Below are positions 1 to 8,936 of a stretch of DNA of 64,000 nucleotides, piece after piece; position 1 is the stretch's first letter; every line of letters starts with the position of its first letter. A program made the translations under genes and the position numbers. The notes under the pieces were generated by a model. It ran no database searches. It saw only the letters and a list, made by a program, of their open reading frames with translations, and was not told the origin of the DNA. Origin of the DNA: JANNSX01 sp041397825 (lineage in GTDB: Bacteria; Pseudomonadota; Alphaproteobacteria; Rhizobiales; Hyphomicrobiaceae); assembly GCA_041397825.1 (NCBI GenBank), contig JAWKVX010000004.1, positions 310,001 to 374,000 on the forward strand, given 5' to 3'.

Positions 1-1044
1 CACGATGGCGCCGTCCTCGAGCGAGAGCGAGGGGTCCGGTACGACGAGGTCGGGCTCGAACTGCAGCTCGGTGCCGAGGCCGTCGCAGGTCGGGCAGGCG
101 CCGGCGGGCGCATTGAAGGAGAAGAGGCGAGGCTCGATCTCGTCGATGGTGAAGCCGGAGACCGGGCAGGCGAAACGCGCCGAGAAGACGATGCGCTCGT
201 GAGTCTCGTTCTTGTTCTTCAAGACTTCCTTGTCGGCGTCAGCCTTGGCATCGCCTTTCCTGCGCGGGCTCGATAGCGCGGCGAGCGGCTTGTCGGCGAG
301 CTCTGCCACAGCCAGGCCATCGGAAAGATTGAGCGCCTGCTCGAAGGAGTCGGCGAGGCGGCTGGCGATATCGCCCCGGACGACGATGCGGTCCACCACC
401 ACGTCGATGTCGTGCTTGAACTTCTTGTCGAGTTTCGGCGCCTCTGCGATCTCGTGGAACTGGCCGTTGATCTTGACGCGCTGGAAGCCCTTCTTCATCC
501 ACTCGGCGAGCTCTTTCCTGTACTCGCCCTTACGGCCGCGCACGACCGGGCTCAGCAGATAGAGCCGCGTGCCCTCGGGCAGCGCCAGCACCTTGTCGAC
601 CATCTGCGTGATGGTCTGGCTCTCGATCGGCAATCCGGTCGCCGGCGAATGCGGCACGCCCACGCGCGCGAAAAGAAGGCGCATATAGTCGTAGATCTCG
701 GTCACGGTGCCCACGGTCGAGCGTGGGTTCTTCGACGTCGTCTTCTGCTCGATCGAGATGGCCGGTGACAGACCCTCGATGTGGTCGACATCCGGCTTCT
801 GCATCATCTCGAGGAACTGGCGGGCGTAAGCAGACAGGCTCTCGACATAGCGGCGCTGGCCCTCGGCATAGATCGTGTCGAAGGCGAGGGAGGACTTGCC
901 GGAGCCGGAGAGCCCGGTGAAGACGATCAGCGCATCACGCGGAATGGTGAGGTCGATGCCCTTGAGGTTGTGCTCGCGGGCGCCGCGGATCGAGATGACC
1001 TTGCGGTCGACGGGGGCGGGGGGAGATACGCGCTTTTGTGCCAT
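1..1044 (-). CDS. uvrA: excinuclease ABC subunit A, N-terminal part (runs off left edge)
   Basis: UvrA is the damage-recognition ATPase of nucleotide excision repair and works with UvrB and UvrC in the cytoplasm. The first 348 codons lie here, read leftward from the ATG at 1044; the rest is outside the window. Visible are the opening IRGAREHNLKGIDL, the first Walker A GLSGSGKSSLAFDTIYAEGQ (about residues 44-63), the YARQFL segment, and near the edge FSFNAPAGACPTCDG, the second half of the first zinc module. The first half of that module reads CPVSG, with Ser where many UvrA proteins have a second Cys or His. The gene is followed in the same direction by nothing inside the window, and 99 bp separate its start from the hydrolase gene upstream of it. 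Confidence 0.95.
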   Translation of the reverse strand, partial: MAQKRVSPPAPVDRKVISIRGAREHNLKGIDLTIPRDALIVFTGLSGSGKSSLAFDTIYAEGQRRYVESLSAYARQFLEMMQKPDVDHIEGLSPAISIEQKTTSKNPRSTVGTVTEIYDYMRLLFARVGVPHSPATGLPIESQTITQMVDKVLALPEGTRLYLLSPVVRGRKGEYRKELAEWMKKGFQRVKINGQFHEIAEAPKLDKKFKHDIDVVVDRIVVRGDIASRLADSFEQALNLSDGLAVAELADKPLAALSSPRRKGDAKADADKEVLKNKNETHERIVFSARFACPVSGFTIDEIEPRLFSFNAPAGACPTCDGLGTELQFEPDLVVPDPSLSLEDGAIV

Positions 1045-1143
1045 GCACAACCCGGTAGCCGAAAGCCCCGGAACGGGCAATGCGGCCGGAGGCAAGGTGC
1101 ACAGAAAACAGGCTCGTCGCTCCGCCCCAGGGCCCGTCCGTGC

Positions 1144-1815
1144 CTACTCCGACTCCGCTTCGGCCTCGCTCCTCTTCGCTGCCATGCGCTTGTCGACATA
1201 GGCGCCGACGGCTTGGACCAGGGGATCGATCCGATCCTCGAAGAAATGGTTGGCTTGCGGCACGATCTGGTGCTCGACGACGATGCCGCGCTGGGTCTTC
1301 AGCCGTGCTGCGAGATCTCCGACCGAGTGTGAGGGCACGACTCGGTCCTTCTCGCCGTTGATGAAGAGGCCCGACGACGGGCAGGGGGCGAGGAAGGAGA
1401 AGTCATAGAGGTTGGCGGGCGGCGCCACCGCGACGAATCCCTCGATCTCCGGCCGGCGCATCAACAGCTGCATGGCGATCCAGGCGCCGAAGGAGACACC
1501 GGCGATCCAGCAGTTGCGCGCCTCCGGCTTCACCGTCTGCACCCAATCGAGGGCGGAGGCGGCGTCCGCCAGCTCGCCCGGGCCGTTGTCGAAGAGGCCC
1601 TGGCTCCGCCCGACGCCGCGGAAATTGAACCGCAGCACCGAGAAGCCCCGGTCGGCGAAAGCGTAGTAGAGATGATAGACGATCTGATTGTTCATCGTGC
1701 CCCCGAACTGGGGGTGCGGATGCAGGATGATGGCGAGCGGCGAGGTCGAGCGCGGGTCGTGATGATAGCGCGCCTCGATGCGGCCGGCCGGTCCGTTGAT
1801 GGTGACTTCAGGCAT
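1144..1815 (-). CDS. alpha/beta hydrolase
   Basis: This 223-residue cytoplasmic protein belongs to the small alpha/beta hydrolases often annotated as OsmC/dienelactone-type or YfhR-like. It shows an oxyanion-region HPHPQFGGTMNN (about residues 32-43), the RGVGRSQG turn, a nucleophile elbow GVSFGAW with Ser108, an acid-region NGEKDRVVP, and a late His in ANHFFEDR. This completes a Ser-Asp-His triad. The substrate cannot be read from the sequence. The gene lies between uvrA (same strand, downstream) and the divergent iscR-suf operon. It starts about 95 bp left of the iscR promoter, so the two divergent units share one intergenic region. Confidence 0.85.
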   Translation of the reverse strand: MPEVTINGPAGRIEARYHHDPRSTSPLAIILHPHPQFGGTMNNQIVYHLYYAFADRGFSVLRFNFRGVGRSQGLFDNGPGELADAASALDWVQTVKPEARNCWIAGVSFGAWIAMQLLMRRPEIEGFVAVAPPANLYDFSFLAPCPSSGLFINGEKDRVVPSHSVGDLAARLKTQRGIVVEHQIVPQANHFFEDRIDPLVQAVGAYVDKRMAAKRSEAEAESE

Positions 1816-1907
1816 GGGGTGTCATGTATCCAGGATAAAGGACCCGGCGAGATGAAGCAGGGAGCAGGGCCCGGACGTGACATATGGGCCGGGCGGCCTC
1901 TCAATAC

Positions 1908-1936
1908 TTGACTCCGCCAGTCAGGATTTCTATATC
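1908..1936 (+). promoter_or_regulatory. promoter of the iscR-suf operon with overlapping iron/Fe-S operator
   Basis: TTGACT (1908-1913) and TATATC (1931-1936) are separated by exactly 17 bp, a good sigma-70-type promoter pointing to iscR. The inverted repeat TGACT-N5-AGTCA at 1909-1923 covers the -35 box and matches the TGA-N9-TCA form described for Rrf2-family iron/Fe-S regulators (RirA/IscR) of alphaproteobacteria. Binding there would block RNA polymerase. I infer that the first gene product, IscR, autoregulates the operon here. Confidence 0.7.
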
Positions 1937-2060
1937 ACGTTAGAACAATTCCAATCGGTGCTGTCATCCGCTCGCAGCCGCATGGCGCCGTCCTCTTAGC
2001 ACAATGGCGGGGGGCGAATGCAAGTGTGACGGCGCCCAAGGACGTTCCGAGACCGATCCG

Positions 2061-2513
2061 ATGGACCTGAACACCAAAGGCCGATACGCCGTGATGGCGA
2101 TGGCAGATCTCGCGCGGCATGGTGGCGACGCTGCGGTGCCGCTGACCGATATCGCCGAGCGTCAGCACATCTCGCTCGCCTATCTGGAGCAGTTGTTTCA
2201 GAAACTCCGGCGTGCCGGCATTGTCGAGAGTGCGCGTGGCCGGCTCGGCGGCTACCGGTTGGCCCGCAGCATGGCCGACATCACCGTTGGCGAGGTGATG
2301 GCGGCCGTCGAGGAACCGGTGGTGATGACCCGATGCCAGGGGCAGGCGGCGACCGGCTGCGTCGCTGGCGACCGCTGCCTCACACATCACCTGTGGGAGG
2401 CGTTGGGCGACCACATTGCCGGATTTCTCGGCAGCATCACGTTGAAGGACGTGCTGGACGGACGGCTTGGCCACGAGGCACCGCCCGTCGCGCTCGGAGC
2501 GGCCGCCGAATGA
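2061..2513 (+). CDS. iscR: Rrf2-family Fe-S regulator IscR
   Basis: This 150-residue winged-helix regulator senses Fe-S status and should control the suf operon it heads. The opening MDLNTKGRYAVMAMADLA and the recognition region LEQLFQKLRRAGIVESARG are typical of Rrf2/IscR. Cys92, Cys100 and Cys106 with His109 (C-x7-C-x5-C-x2-H) match the [2Fe-2S] ligand set of IscR, with the first spacing two residues longer than in E. coli. I chose the ATG at 2061 because homology begins there; an in-frame ATG at 2004 would add 19 unrelated residues. Its TGA overlaps the ATG of the desulfurase gene (ATGA at 2510-2513), implying translational coupling. Confidence 0.9.
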   Translation: MDLNTKGRYAVMAMADLARHGGDAAVPLTDIAERQHISLAYLEQLFQKLRRAGIVESARGRLGGYRLARSMADITVGEVMAAVEEPVVMTRCQGQAATGCVAGDRCLTHHLWEALGDHIAGFLGSITLKDVLDGRLGHEAPPVALGAAAE

Positions 2514-3715
2514 CAGGGTCACGTATCTATCTCGATCACAATGCGAGCGCACCACTGCGGCCGGAGGCCCGGGCGGCGATGCTGGCGGCGTTCGACCTCG
2601 TCGGCAACCCGTCCTCGGTACATGCCGAGGGGCGACGGGCGCGCGCCCTCGTCGAGGATGCCCGCGAGGAGGTCGCGCTGCTCGTCGGCGCATCGCCGGG
2701 CGAGGTGGTGTTCACGAGCGGTGCGACGGAGAGCAACGCCTGGGTAATGGGGGCCGGCTGGCGGCGCATCGCACTGGCCGGCGTCGAACACAGCTCGGTC
2801 ATCGAGCCGGCGCGGGGCGCCGCGGCCCAGATCGCCTGGTTGCCGGTCGACGGCGATGGCCGGATCGATCCGGCGGCGACCGCCGGTCTGGCTGGCGCGC
2901 CGGAAGCCGGCGGCGCCCTGATCACCGTGCAGATGGCGAACAATGAGACCGGCATCGTGCAGCCCATCGAGGAGATCGCCGGGGCCGCGCGGGCCGCCGG
3001 GCTCGTCCTGCACAGCGATGCGGTGCAGGCGGCCGGGCGTATGCGCATCGACGTCAGGAGCCTCGGGATCGACTTCCTGTCGTTATCGGCCCACAAGCTC
3101 GGCGGACCGAAGGGGGTCGGCGCATTGATCATTCGCGACGGTGCCTCCCTCAGGCCGATGTTTTCCGGCGGCGGTCAGGAGCTCCGGCGCCGGGCGGGAA
3201 CCCAGAACGTCGCCGGCATCGCCGGTTTCGGCGCCGCCGCGCGTGCCGCCCGGGAAGACCTCGCCGCGACGGGGCGCATCAGGGCCCGCCGCGATCTTCT
3301 CGAGCGTGCCGTCAAGCGTTTCACGCCGGGGGTCGAGATCATCGGCGAGAGCGTGCCGCGCCTTCCGAACACCTCGGCGATCGCCTGGCCCGGCAAGACC
3401 GCGGCCGAGCTGGTGATGCGTCTCGATCTCGACGGCATTGCGGTCAGTGCCGGGGCGGCCTGTTCCTCTGGCAAGGTCGGAGAGAGCCACGTGCTCAAGG
3501 CGATGGGCGTACCGGCGGAGCTCTCGCGATCGACCATCCGTGTCAGCCTCGGCGCCGAGACCGGTGGGCCAGAGCTCAACGGATTTCTCACCTCCTGGCT
3601 GGCCATTCGCGGTCCCCTCAACGGCGAGCGCACCGACCCGGTCATGGTCGATGCGCTGCTCGCGGCAGCCACCGGCCCATCAATGAAAGAGAAGAGTGAT
3701 GCCCGCAGTTCGTGA
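2510..3715 (+). CDS. cysteine desulfurase, NifS/IscS type (group I)
   Basis: A PLP enzyme that takes sulfur from L-cysteine for Fe-S assembly. The 401-residue protein starts IYLDHNASAPL and has GATESNAWVMG, the PLP lysine in SAHKLGGPKGVG (Lys196), GTQNVAG, and the catalytic Cys318 in the longer mobile loop SAGAACSSGKVGESHVLKAMG-type segment. That loop places it with NifS/IscS rather than SufS. The ATG at 2510 overlaps the iscR stop. The final residues (about 380-401) are a non-conserved tail that overlaps the start of sufB by 17 bp. The operon has a second, SufS-type desulfurase at 7670, so two sulfur donors serve one scaffold. Confidence 0.92.
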   Translation: MTGSRIYLDHNASAPLRPEARAAMLAAFDLVGNPSSVHAEGRRARALVEDAREEVALLVGASPGEVVFTSGATESNAWVMGAGWRRIALAGVEHSSVIEPARGAAAQIAWLPVDGDGRIDPAATAGLAGAPEAGGALITVQMANNETGIVQPIEEIAGAARAAGLVLHSDAVQAAGRMRIDVRSLGIDFLSLSAHKLGGPKGVGALIIRDGASLRPMFSGGGQELRRRAGTQNVAGIAGFGAAARAAREDLAATGRIRARRDLLERAVKRFTPGVEIIGESVPRLPNTSAIAWPGKTAAELVMRLDLDGIAVSAGAACSSGKVGESHVLKAMGVPAELSRSTIRVSLGAETGGPELNGFLTSWLAIRGPLNGERTDPVMVDALLAAATGPSMKEKSDARSS

Positions 3716-5174
3716 GACGGTCGAGACGGTCAAGAAGATCGACGTCGACCAGTACAAATACGGCTTCGAGACGGCCATCGAGTCCGTTCTCGCGCCGAAG
3801 GGCCTCAATGAGGACATCATCCGCTTCATCTCGGCGAAGAAGGGTGAGCCCTCGTGGATGCTCGACTGGCGCCTCGACGCCTATCGGCGGTGGACTCTCA
3901 TGGAGGAGCCGACCTGGGCCAAGCTCCGCTATCCGAAGATCGATTTCCAGGATCTCCATTATTATGCCGCGCCGAAATCGACCGAGGGCCCGAAGAGCCT
4001 GGACGAGGTCGATCCCGAGTTGCTCAAGACCTACGCGCGCCTCGGCATTCCCTTGAAGGAGCAGGAGATCCTCGCGGGTGTGAAGACGGGAGCGCCAGCC
4101 GTCGCGGTCGATGCCGTTTTCGACAGCGTCTCGGTGGTGACGACCTTCAAGGAGACGCTCAAGAAAGCCGGCGTCATCTTCTGCTCGATGTCGGAGGCGC
4201 TGCGCGAGCATCCGGAGCTGGTCCGCAAGTATCTGGGATCGGTCGTGCCGCAGTCGGACAACTTCTATGCGGCGCTGAACTCGGCGGTGTTCTCTGACGG
4301 CTCCTTCGTCTACGTGCCCGAGGGCGTCCGCTGTCCCATGGAGCTTTCGACCTATTTCCGCATCAACGAGAAGAAGACGGGTCAGTTCGAGCGCACCCTC
4401 ATCGTCGCCGACAAGGGCGCCTATGTCTCGTATCTCGAAGGTTGCACGGCGCCGATGCGCGACGAGAACCAGTTGCATGCGGCCGTCGTCGAGCTCGTCG
4501 CGCTGGACGATGCCGAGATCAAGTACTCGACAGTGCAGAACTGGTATCCGGGCGACAGCCAGGGCAAGGGCGGCATCTTCAACTTCGTGACGAAGCGCGG
4601 CGATTGCCGCGGCCGCAATGCGAAGATCTCCTGGACGCAGGTCGAGACCGGTTCCGCCATCACCTGGAAATATCCGAGCTGCATTCTGCGCGGTGATGGC
4701 AGCCAGGGCGAGTTCTATTCGATCGCGGTGTCGAACGGCTATCAGCAGGTCGACAGCGGCACGAAGATGATCCATCTCGGCAAGAACACCTCAAGCCGGA
4801 TCATTTCCAAGGGTATCGCGGCCGGTCATTCCGAGAACACCTATCGGGGTCTCGTCTCGGCGCATCGGAAGGCCACCGGCGCCCGCAACTTCACGAACTG
4901 CGACTCACTCCTCATCGGCGACAAGTGCGGTGCACATACCGTGCCCTACATCGAGGCGAAGAACGCGTCCGCCCACTTCGAGCACGAGGCGACGACGTCG
5001 AAAATTTCCGAGGACACACTGTTCTATTGCCGGCAGCGCGGGCTCTCAGCGGAGGAGGCGGTGGCCTTGGTGGTGAACGGCTTTGTCCGCGACGTACTGC
5101 AGAAGCTGCCGATGGAGTTCTTGGCAGAAACTCAGAAGCTCATCGGCATCTCGCTCGAAGGGAGTGTCGGGTGA
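3699..5174 (+). CDS. sufB: Fe-S cluster assembly scaffold subunit SufB
   Basis: SufB is the scaffold subunit of the cytoplasmic SufBC2D complex on which clusters are built. The 491-residue product has the family's usual length. It contains YVPEGVRCPMELSTYFRIN, YLEGCTAPMRDENQLHAAVVE, the core-helix region WKYPSCILRGDGSQGEF, and the C-terminal NCDSLLIGDKCGAHTVPY and HFEHEATTSKIS motifs that carry the conserved Cys and the HEAT signature. The ATG at 3699 is preferred over a GTG three bases earlier. It overlaps the desulfurase gene upstream and its stop overlaps the ATG of the small membrane protein. Confidence 0.97.
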   Translation: MPAVRETVETVKKIDVDQYKYGFETAIESVLAPKGLNEDIIRFISAKKGEPSWMLDWRLDAYRRWTLMEEPTWAKLRYPKIDFQDLHYYAAPKSTEGPKSLDEVDPELLKTYARLGIPLKEQEILAGVKTGAPAVAVDAVFDSVSVVTTFKETLKKAGVIFCSMSEALREHPELVRKYLGSVVPQSDNFYAALNSAVFSDGSFVYVPEGVRCPMELSTYFRINEKKTGQFERTLIVADKGAYVSYLEGCTAPMRDENQLHAAVVELVALDDAEIKYSTVQNWYPGDSQGKGGIFNFVTKRGDCRGRNAKISWTQVETGSAITWKYPSCILRGDGSQGEFYSIAVSNGYQQVDSGTKMIHLGKNTSSRIISKGIAAGHSENTYRGLVSAHRKATGARNFTNCDSLLIGDKCGAHTVPYIEAKNASAHFEHEATTSKISEDTLFYCRQRGLSAEEAVALVVNGFVRDVLQKLPMEFLAETQKLIGISLEGSVG

Positions 5175-5467
5175 TGGGCGAGCACTGGTTCAGGCCGAAG
5201 ACTTACGGTTATGGCGTCTCACCGGCGAACTGGAAGGGCTGGGCGGCGACCCTGGCGTTCGTCGTTGTAGAGACCCTGCTGTGTCTACCATTGATCATTC
5301 TGCCTGTGCTCGAGGGCACCGGCCCCGCGGCTTGGCATGTGATCACCTATTTGGCGCTGACGCTCGCGCTGACTGCCGGGTTCGTCAGCCTGGCCCGACG
5401 CAAGACCGATGGGGACGGGCGGTGGCGCTGGCAGGGGGCCGGTCCAAGCAGGACCACAGATCTATGA
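5174..5467 (+). CDS. small two-helix membrane protein in the suf operon
   Basis: This 97-residue protein has no assigned function. The cytoplasmic-looking start MGEHWFRPKTYGYGVSPANW is followed by two hydrophobic segments, about residues 27-48 and 55-73, and a basic tail. The ATG sits inside the sufB stop codon (5172-5176), so translation is probably coupled to sufB. The start HWFRPKxYGYG..P..W resembles small hypothetical proteins I recall from other proteobacteria. Position suggests a link to Fe-S assembly or simple co-transcription; the sequence does not show which. Confidence 0.75.
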   Translation: MGEHWFRPKTYGYGVSPANWKGWAATLAFVVVETLLCLPLIILPVLEGTGPAAWHVITYLALTLALTAGFVSLARRKTDGDGRWRWQGAGPSRTTDL

Positions 5468-5586
5468 AGCTGTCGTGGTGGACGTCCACAAATCGAAGTC
5501 GCGGGCTCTATTCGATCGAGATCATCGCTGAAGGCGCCGTGGCGAGTAGGCGGACCGCACAAGGCAAGGTAAAATCAAATGCTTGA
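5464..5586 (+). CDS. possible 40-residue ORF bridging to sufC (doubtful)
   Basis: An ATG at 5464 overlaps the stop of the membrane protein, and the stop at 5584-5586 overlaps the sufC start at 5579. The reading frame is open for 40 codons (MKLSWWTSTNRSRG... to KVKSNA). Coupled overlaps on both sides fit an operon gene, but the peptide resembles nothing I know and the GC-skewed codon pattern of neighbours is weak. It may only be an untranslated spacer. Confidence 0.2.
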   Translation: MKLSWWTSTNRSRGLYSIEIIAEGAVASRRTAQGKVKSNA

Positions 5587-6328
5587 AATCAAGAACCTCC
5601 ATGTCACCGTCGGCGAGAAGCCGATCTTGAAGGGGCTTTCGCTCACCGTGCCAAAGGGGCAGGTGCATGCCATCATGGGGCCGAACGGGTCCGGCAAGTC
5701 GACGCTCGGCTATGCGCTCGCCGGCCGCGACGGCTACGAGGTGACCGAGGGCGAAGTCCTCTGGAACGGCGAGAGCCTGCTCGAGATGGCGCCCGAGGAG
5801 CGCGCCGCCGCCGGTGTGTTCCTCGCCTTCCAGTATCCGATAGAGATACCAGGCGTCGCCACCATGACGTTCTTACGCACGGCCTTGAACTCCGTCCGCA
5901 AGCAGCGGGGCGAGGACGAACTCTCGACGCCGGCCTTCATGAAGCTCGTCAAGGCCAAGGCGAAATCACTCGGCGTCAATGACGAGATGCTGAAGCGGCC
6001 GCTCAATGTCGGCTTCTCGGGCGGCGAGAAGAAGCGCATGGAGATCCTGCAGATGGCGATCCTCGAGCCGACATTGTGCGTGCTCGACGAGACCGATTCC
6101 GGTCTCGACATCGACGCCGTCCGCATCGTCTCGGAAGGCGTCAACGCGCTGCGCGCGCCCGATCGCGCCATGCTGGTCATCACGCATTACCAGCGGCTCC
6201 TCGACTACATCGTGCCCGACAAGGTGCACGTGCTGGCGCACGGCCTCATCCAGCGCTCGGGTGGCAAGGAGCTTGCCGTCGAGCTCGAGCAGTCGGGCTA
6301 TGCCGAGTTCACCGGGCGGGCGGCATGA
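5579..6328 (+). CDS. sufC: Fe-S assembly ATPase SufC
   Basis: SufC is the ABC-type ATPase that binds SufB and SufD and drives cluster assembly. The 249-residue protein has Walker A GPNGSGKST (residues 34-42), a Q-loop in LAFQYPIEIPGV, the signature GFSGGEKKRMEI, Walker B LCVLDETDSGLDID and the switch His in VITHYQRLLDYI. The ETDSGLDID wording, in place of the DEPTSALD of transporters, is diagnostic for SufC. It precedes sufD by 19 bp. Confidence 0.97.
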   Translation: MLEIKNLHVTVGEKPILKGLSLTVPKGQVHAIMGPNGSGKSTLGYALAGRDGYEVTEGEVLWNGESLLEMAPEERAAAGVFLAFQYPIEIPGVATMTFLRTALNSVRKQRGEDELSTPAFMKLVKAKAKSLGVNDEMLKRPLNVGFSGGEKKRMEILQMAILEPTLCVLDETDSGLDIDAVRIVSEGVNALRAPDRAMLVITHYQRLLDYIVPDKVHVLAHGLIQRSGGKELAVELEQSGYAEFTGRAA

Positions 6329-6347
6329 GGCGCAAAGGAAGCATGTC

Positions 6348-7673
6348 ATGACGGTCGTTGCGCCCATGGGTAAGGTCGAGCAGGCGATGATCGAGGCATT
6401 CGAAAAGTCGGTGGCGTCGCTCCCCGGCACGCCTGTGGTCGAGGCGGCGCGGCGGGAAGCACTCGGCCGCTTCGCGACGCTCGGGCTACCAAGCCGGCGG
6501 GTGGAGGCGTGGCGCTACACCGACCTCAAGGCCCGCATCCGGACGGCCCTGCCACCCTTGGCGACGGCCTCGGGCGTGCCAGCGCCGGATTTAAAGATGC
6601 TGCTCGGGCCGGAGCTGGCGCTGCTGTCAGCCGTGACCTACGTCTTCGTCAATGGTCGCCTGCAGAGTTGGGATCACGGCCCGCTCATTGCCGATGATCC
6701 GCGGCTGGAGATCGCGCCTTTGCACAAAGCGCTGGCGTCCGGCGCCCTCGATCTCGACGGCAGCGCGGGCGATGTGGCGACGCTCCTCAACACCGCCTTC
6801 GCGAGCGACGGCGCGGTCATCCGGGTGACGGAGGGCGCCCGGCTGGACGTGCCGCTCCATCTGATCTTCGTCTCGGAACCGGCGGCGCCTGCCGCCATCA
6901 CGGTCCGCAATCGGATCGAGATCGGCCGCGGCGCCCGCTTGACGATCGTCGAGAGCCATGTCGGCGCCGGCAACGTCGAGCGCCAGACGAATGCCCTGAC
7001 GGACATTCGGGTCGGCGAGAAGGCCGACGTGGCGCACATCAAACTCCACGCCGAGGGGCCAGGCGCAATGCACCTCGGGACCTGGCAGGTCACGCTCGCT
7101 GCCGGCTGCCGCTATCGGCCCATGCAGATGACGGAGAGCCCGGGGCTCGCGCGCAACCAGCTGTTCGTGGCCATCGACGGCGAGGAGGCCAGTATCGATC
7201 TCAAGGCGGCGACGCTGGTGCGCGGCCACGAGCATGCCGATACGACCCTCGTCATCGATCACAAGGTGCCGCACGGTTCCTCGCGGGAGCATTACAAGGC
7301 GGTGCTCGACGGCGAGGCGCATGCCGTCTTCCAGGGCAAGGTGATCGTCCGGCCGGGCGCCCAGAAGACCGACGGCAAGCAGATGGCGCAGGCGCTGATG
7401 CTGTCCGAGACGGCGGAGTTCTCCTCCAAGCCCGAGCTCGAGATCTACGCCGACGATGTCGCCTGCGGTCACGGCTCGACCTCGACCGAACTCGACGAGG
7501 ACCAGCTCTTCTATCTCCGCGCGCGCGGCGTGCCGGCGGATGAGGCGAAGCGGCTCTTGACCGTGGCCTTCATTGCCGAGCCCATCATGGGCGTGGAGGA
7601 CGAGGCGGTGCGCGAGGCACTGATGGCGCGCGCTCAACGTTGGCTCGAGGAGAGAAAGGCGGGGAGCGCATGA
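6348..7673 (+). CDS. sufD: Fe-S cluster assembly protein SufD
   Basis: SufD pairs with SufB in the SufBC2D scaffold and is needed for iron entry. The 441-residue protein shows the N-terminal SRRVEAWRYTDLKARI segment, the beta-helix core, and the C-terminal DDVACGHGSTSTELDEDQLF with the conserved His, followed by YLRARGVPADEAKRLLTVAF. The ATG at 6348 is chosen because AAGGAA lies about 8 bases upstream and homology starts just after it. The stop overlaps the sufS start (ATGA at 7670-7673). Confidence 0.96.
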   Translation: MTVVAPMGKVEQAMIEAFEKSVASLPGTPVVEAARREALGRFATLGLPSRRVEAWRYTDLKARIRTALPPLATASGVPAPDLKMLLGPELALLSAVTYVFVNGRLQSWDHGPLIADDPRLEIAPLHKALASGALDLDGSAGDVATLLNTAFASDGAVIRVTEGARLDVPLHLIFVSEPAAPAAITVRNRIEIGRGARLTIVESHVGAGNVERQTNALTDIRVGEKADVAHIKLHAEGPGAMHLGTWQVTLAAGCRYRPMQMTESPGLARNQLFVAIDGEEASIDLKAATLVRGHEHADTTLVIDHKVPHGSSREHYKAVLDGEAHAVFQGKVIVRPGAQKTDGKQMAQALMLSETAEFSSKPELEIYADDVACGHGSTSTELDEDQLFYLRARGVPADEAKRLLTVAFIAEPIMGVEDEAVREALMARAQRWLEERKAGSA

Positions 7674-8926
7674 CCGAGGCCGCACGCAGGATCGAGCCGG
7701 CTGGCAAGGGTTTCGATGTCGGGCGCGTCCGCGCCGATTTCCCGATCCTCTTTCGGGAGGTCTACGGCAAGCCGCTCGTCTATCTCGACAACGGGGCTTC
7801 CGCGCAGAAGCCGCGGGCGGTCATCGATGCCATGGAGGCGGCGATGACGCTCAACTACGCGAATGTGCATCGAGGGCTGCACTATCTTTCGAACCAGGCG
7901 ACCAGCGCCTACGAGAGCGCTCGCCGGACCGTGGCGCAGTACCTGAATGCGCCATCCGACGACCAGATCATCTTCACGAAGAACGCCACCGAGGCGATCA
8001 ATCTCGTGGCGCATGCCTTCGGCGGCATGCAGATCGGCGAAGGCGACGAGATCGTGCTCTCGGTCATGGAACATCATTCGAACATCGTGCCCTGGCACTT
8101 TCACCGCGAGCGGCGGGGTGCGGTTCTCAAATGGGCCGAGATCACCGACGACGGTTCCTTCGATCTCGACGGTTTCGAGCGGCTGTTGACACCGCGAACC
8201 CGCATCGTCGCCGTCACGCAGATGTCAAACGTGCTCGGCACCGTGACTCCCATCAGGGAAATCGTCCGCATCGCCCACGAGCGCGGCATTCCCGTGCTCG
8301 TCGACGGCAGCCAGGGAGCGGTGCATCTCAAGGTCGACGTGCAGGAGCTCGACTGCGATTTCTACGTCTGCACCGGTCACAAACTCTACGGCCCGACCGG
8401 CATCGGCGTGCTCTATGGCAAGCGCCAGGCCCTTGACATGATGCCGCCCTTCCTCGGCGGCGGCGAGATGATCGAGCATGTCGGTCGCGACCGGATCACC
8501 TACGGCGTGCCGCCCCACCGCTTCGAGGCCGGCACGCCGCCGATCGTGGAGGCGATCGGGCTCGGCGCGGCGCTCACCTACCTGATGGGCCTCAACCGGG
8601 ACGCTATCCGGCTGCACGAGGACAAGCTCACCGAGTATGCGCACCGGCGCATGGCCGAGCTCAACTTCGTCAAGGTTCACGGTCAGGCGCCTGGGAAGGG
8701 ATCGATCGTCGCCTTCTCGATGGATGGGCTGCATCCCCACGACGTGTCGACCATCATCGACCGCTCGGGTGTGGCCATTCGCGCCGGCCACCATTGCGCG
8801 CAGCCGCTGATGGAGCGTCTCGGCGTCACGGCCACCTGCCGGGCATCGTTCGCCATGTACAACACGGAGGCCGAGGTGGATGCCCTGATCGAAGCTCTCA
8901 AGAAGGCCCACGATTTTTTCGGGTGA
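7670..8926 (+). CDS. sufS: cysteine desulfurase SufS (group II)
   Basis: This is the second PLP-dependent desulfurase of the operon, of the SufS/CsdA type that normally passes sulfur to SufE or SufU. The 418-residue protein has YLDNGASAQKP, the motif NATEAINLVAHAFG, PLP Lys238 in CTGHKLYGPTG, and catalytic Cys376 in RAGHHCAQPLMERLGV, the short-loop form. No sufE or sufU gene is in the window, so its acceptor must be encoded elsewhere or be SufB itself. The ATG at 7670 overlaps the sufD stop; an upstream in-frame ATG at 7640 lies inside sufD. Confidence 0.96.
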   Translation: MTEAARRIEPAGKGFDVGRVRADFPILFREVYGKPLVYLDNGASAQKPRAVIDAMEAAMTLNYANVHRGLHYLSNQATSAYESARRTVAQYLNAPSDDQIIFTKNATEAINLVAHAFGGMQIGEGDEIVLSVMEHHSNIVPWHFHRERRGAVLKWAEITDDGSFDLDGFERLLTPRTRIVAVTQMSNVLGTVTPIREIVRIAHERGIPVLVDGSQGAVHLKVDVQELDCDFYVCTGHKLYGPTGIGVLYGKRQALDMMPPFLGGGEMIEHVGRDRITYGVPPHRFEAGTPPIVEAIGLGAALTYLMGLNRDAIRLHEDKLTEYAHRRMAELNFVKVHGQAPGKGSIVAFSMDGLHPHDVSTIIDRSGVAIRAGHHCAQPLMERLGVTATCRASFAMYNTEAEVDALIEALKKAHDFFG

Positions 8927-8936
8927 GGAGCAGCAC

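Noticed and set aside
3642..4775. A 377-codon minus-strand frame opposite sufB
   Set aside because: Arg/Leu/Asp-rich shadow with no domain; sufB on the other strand is certain.
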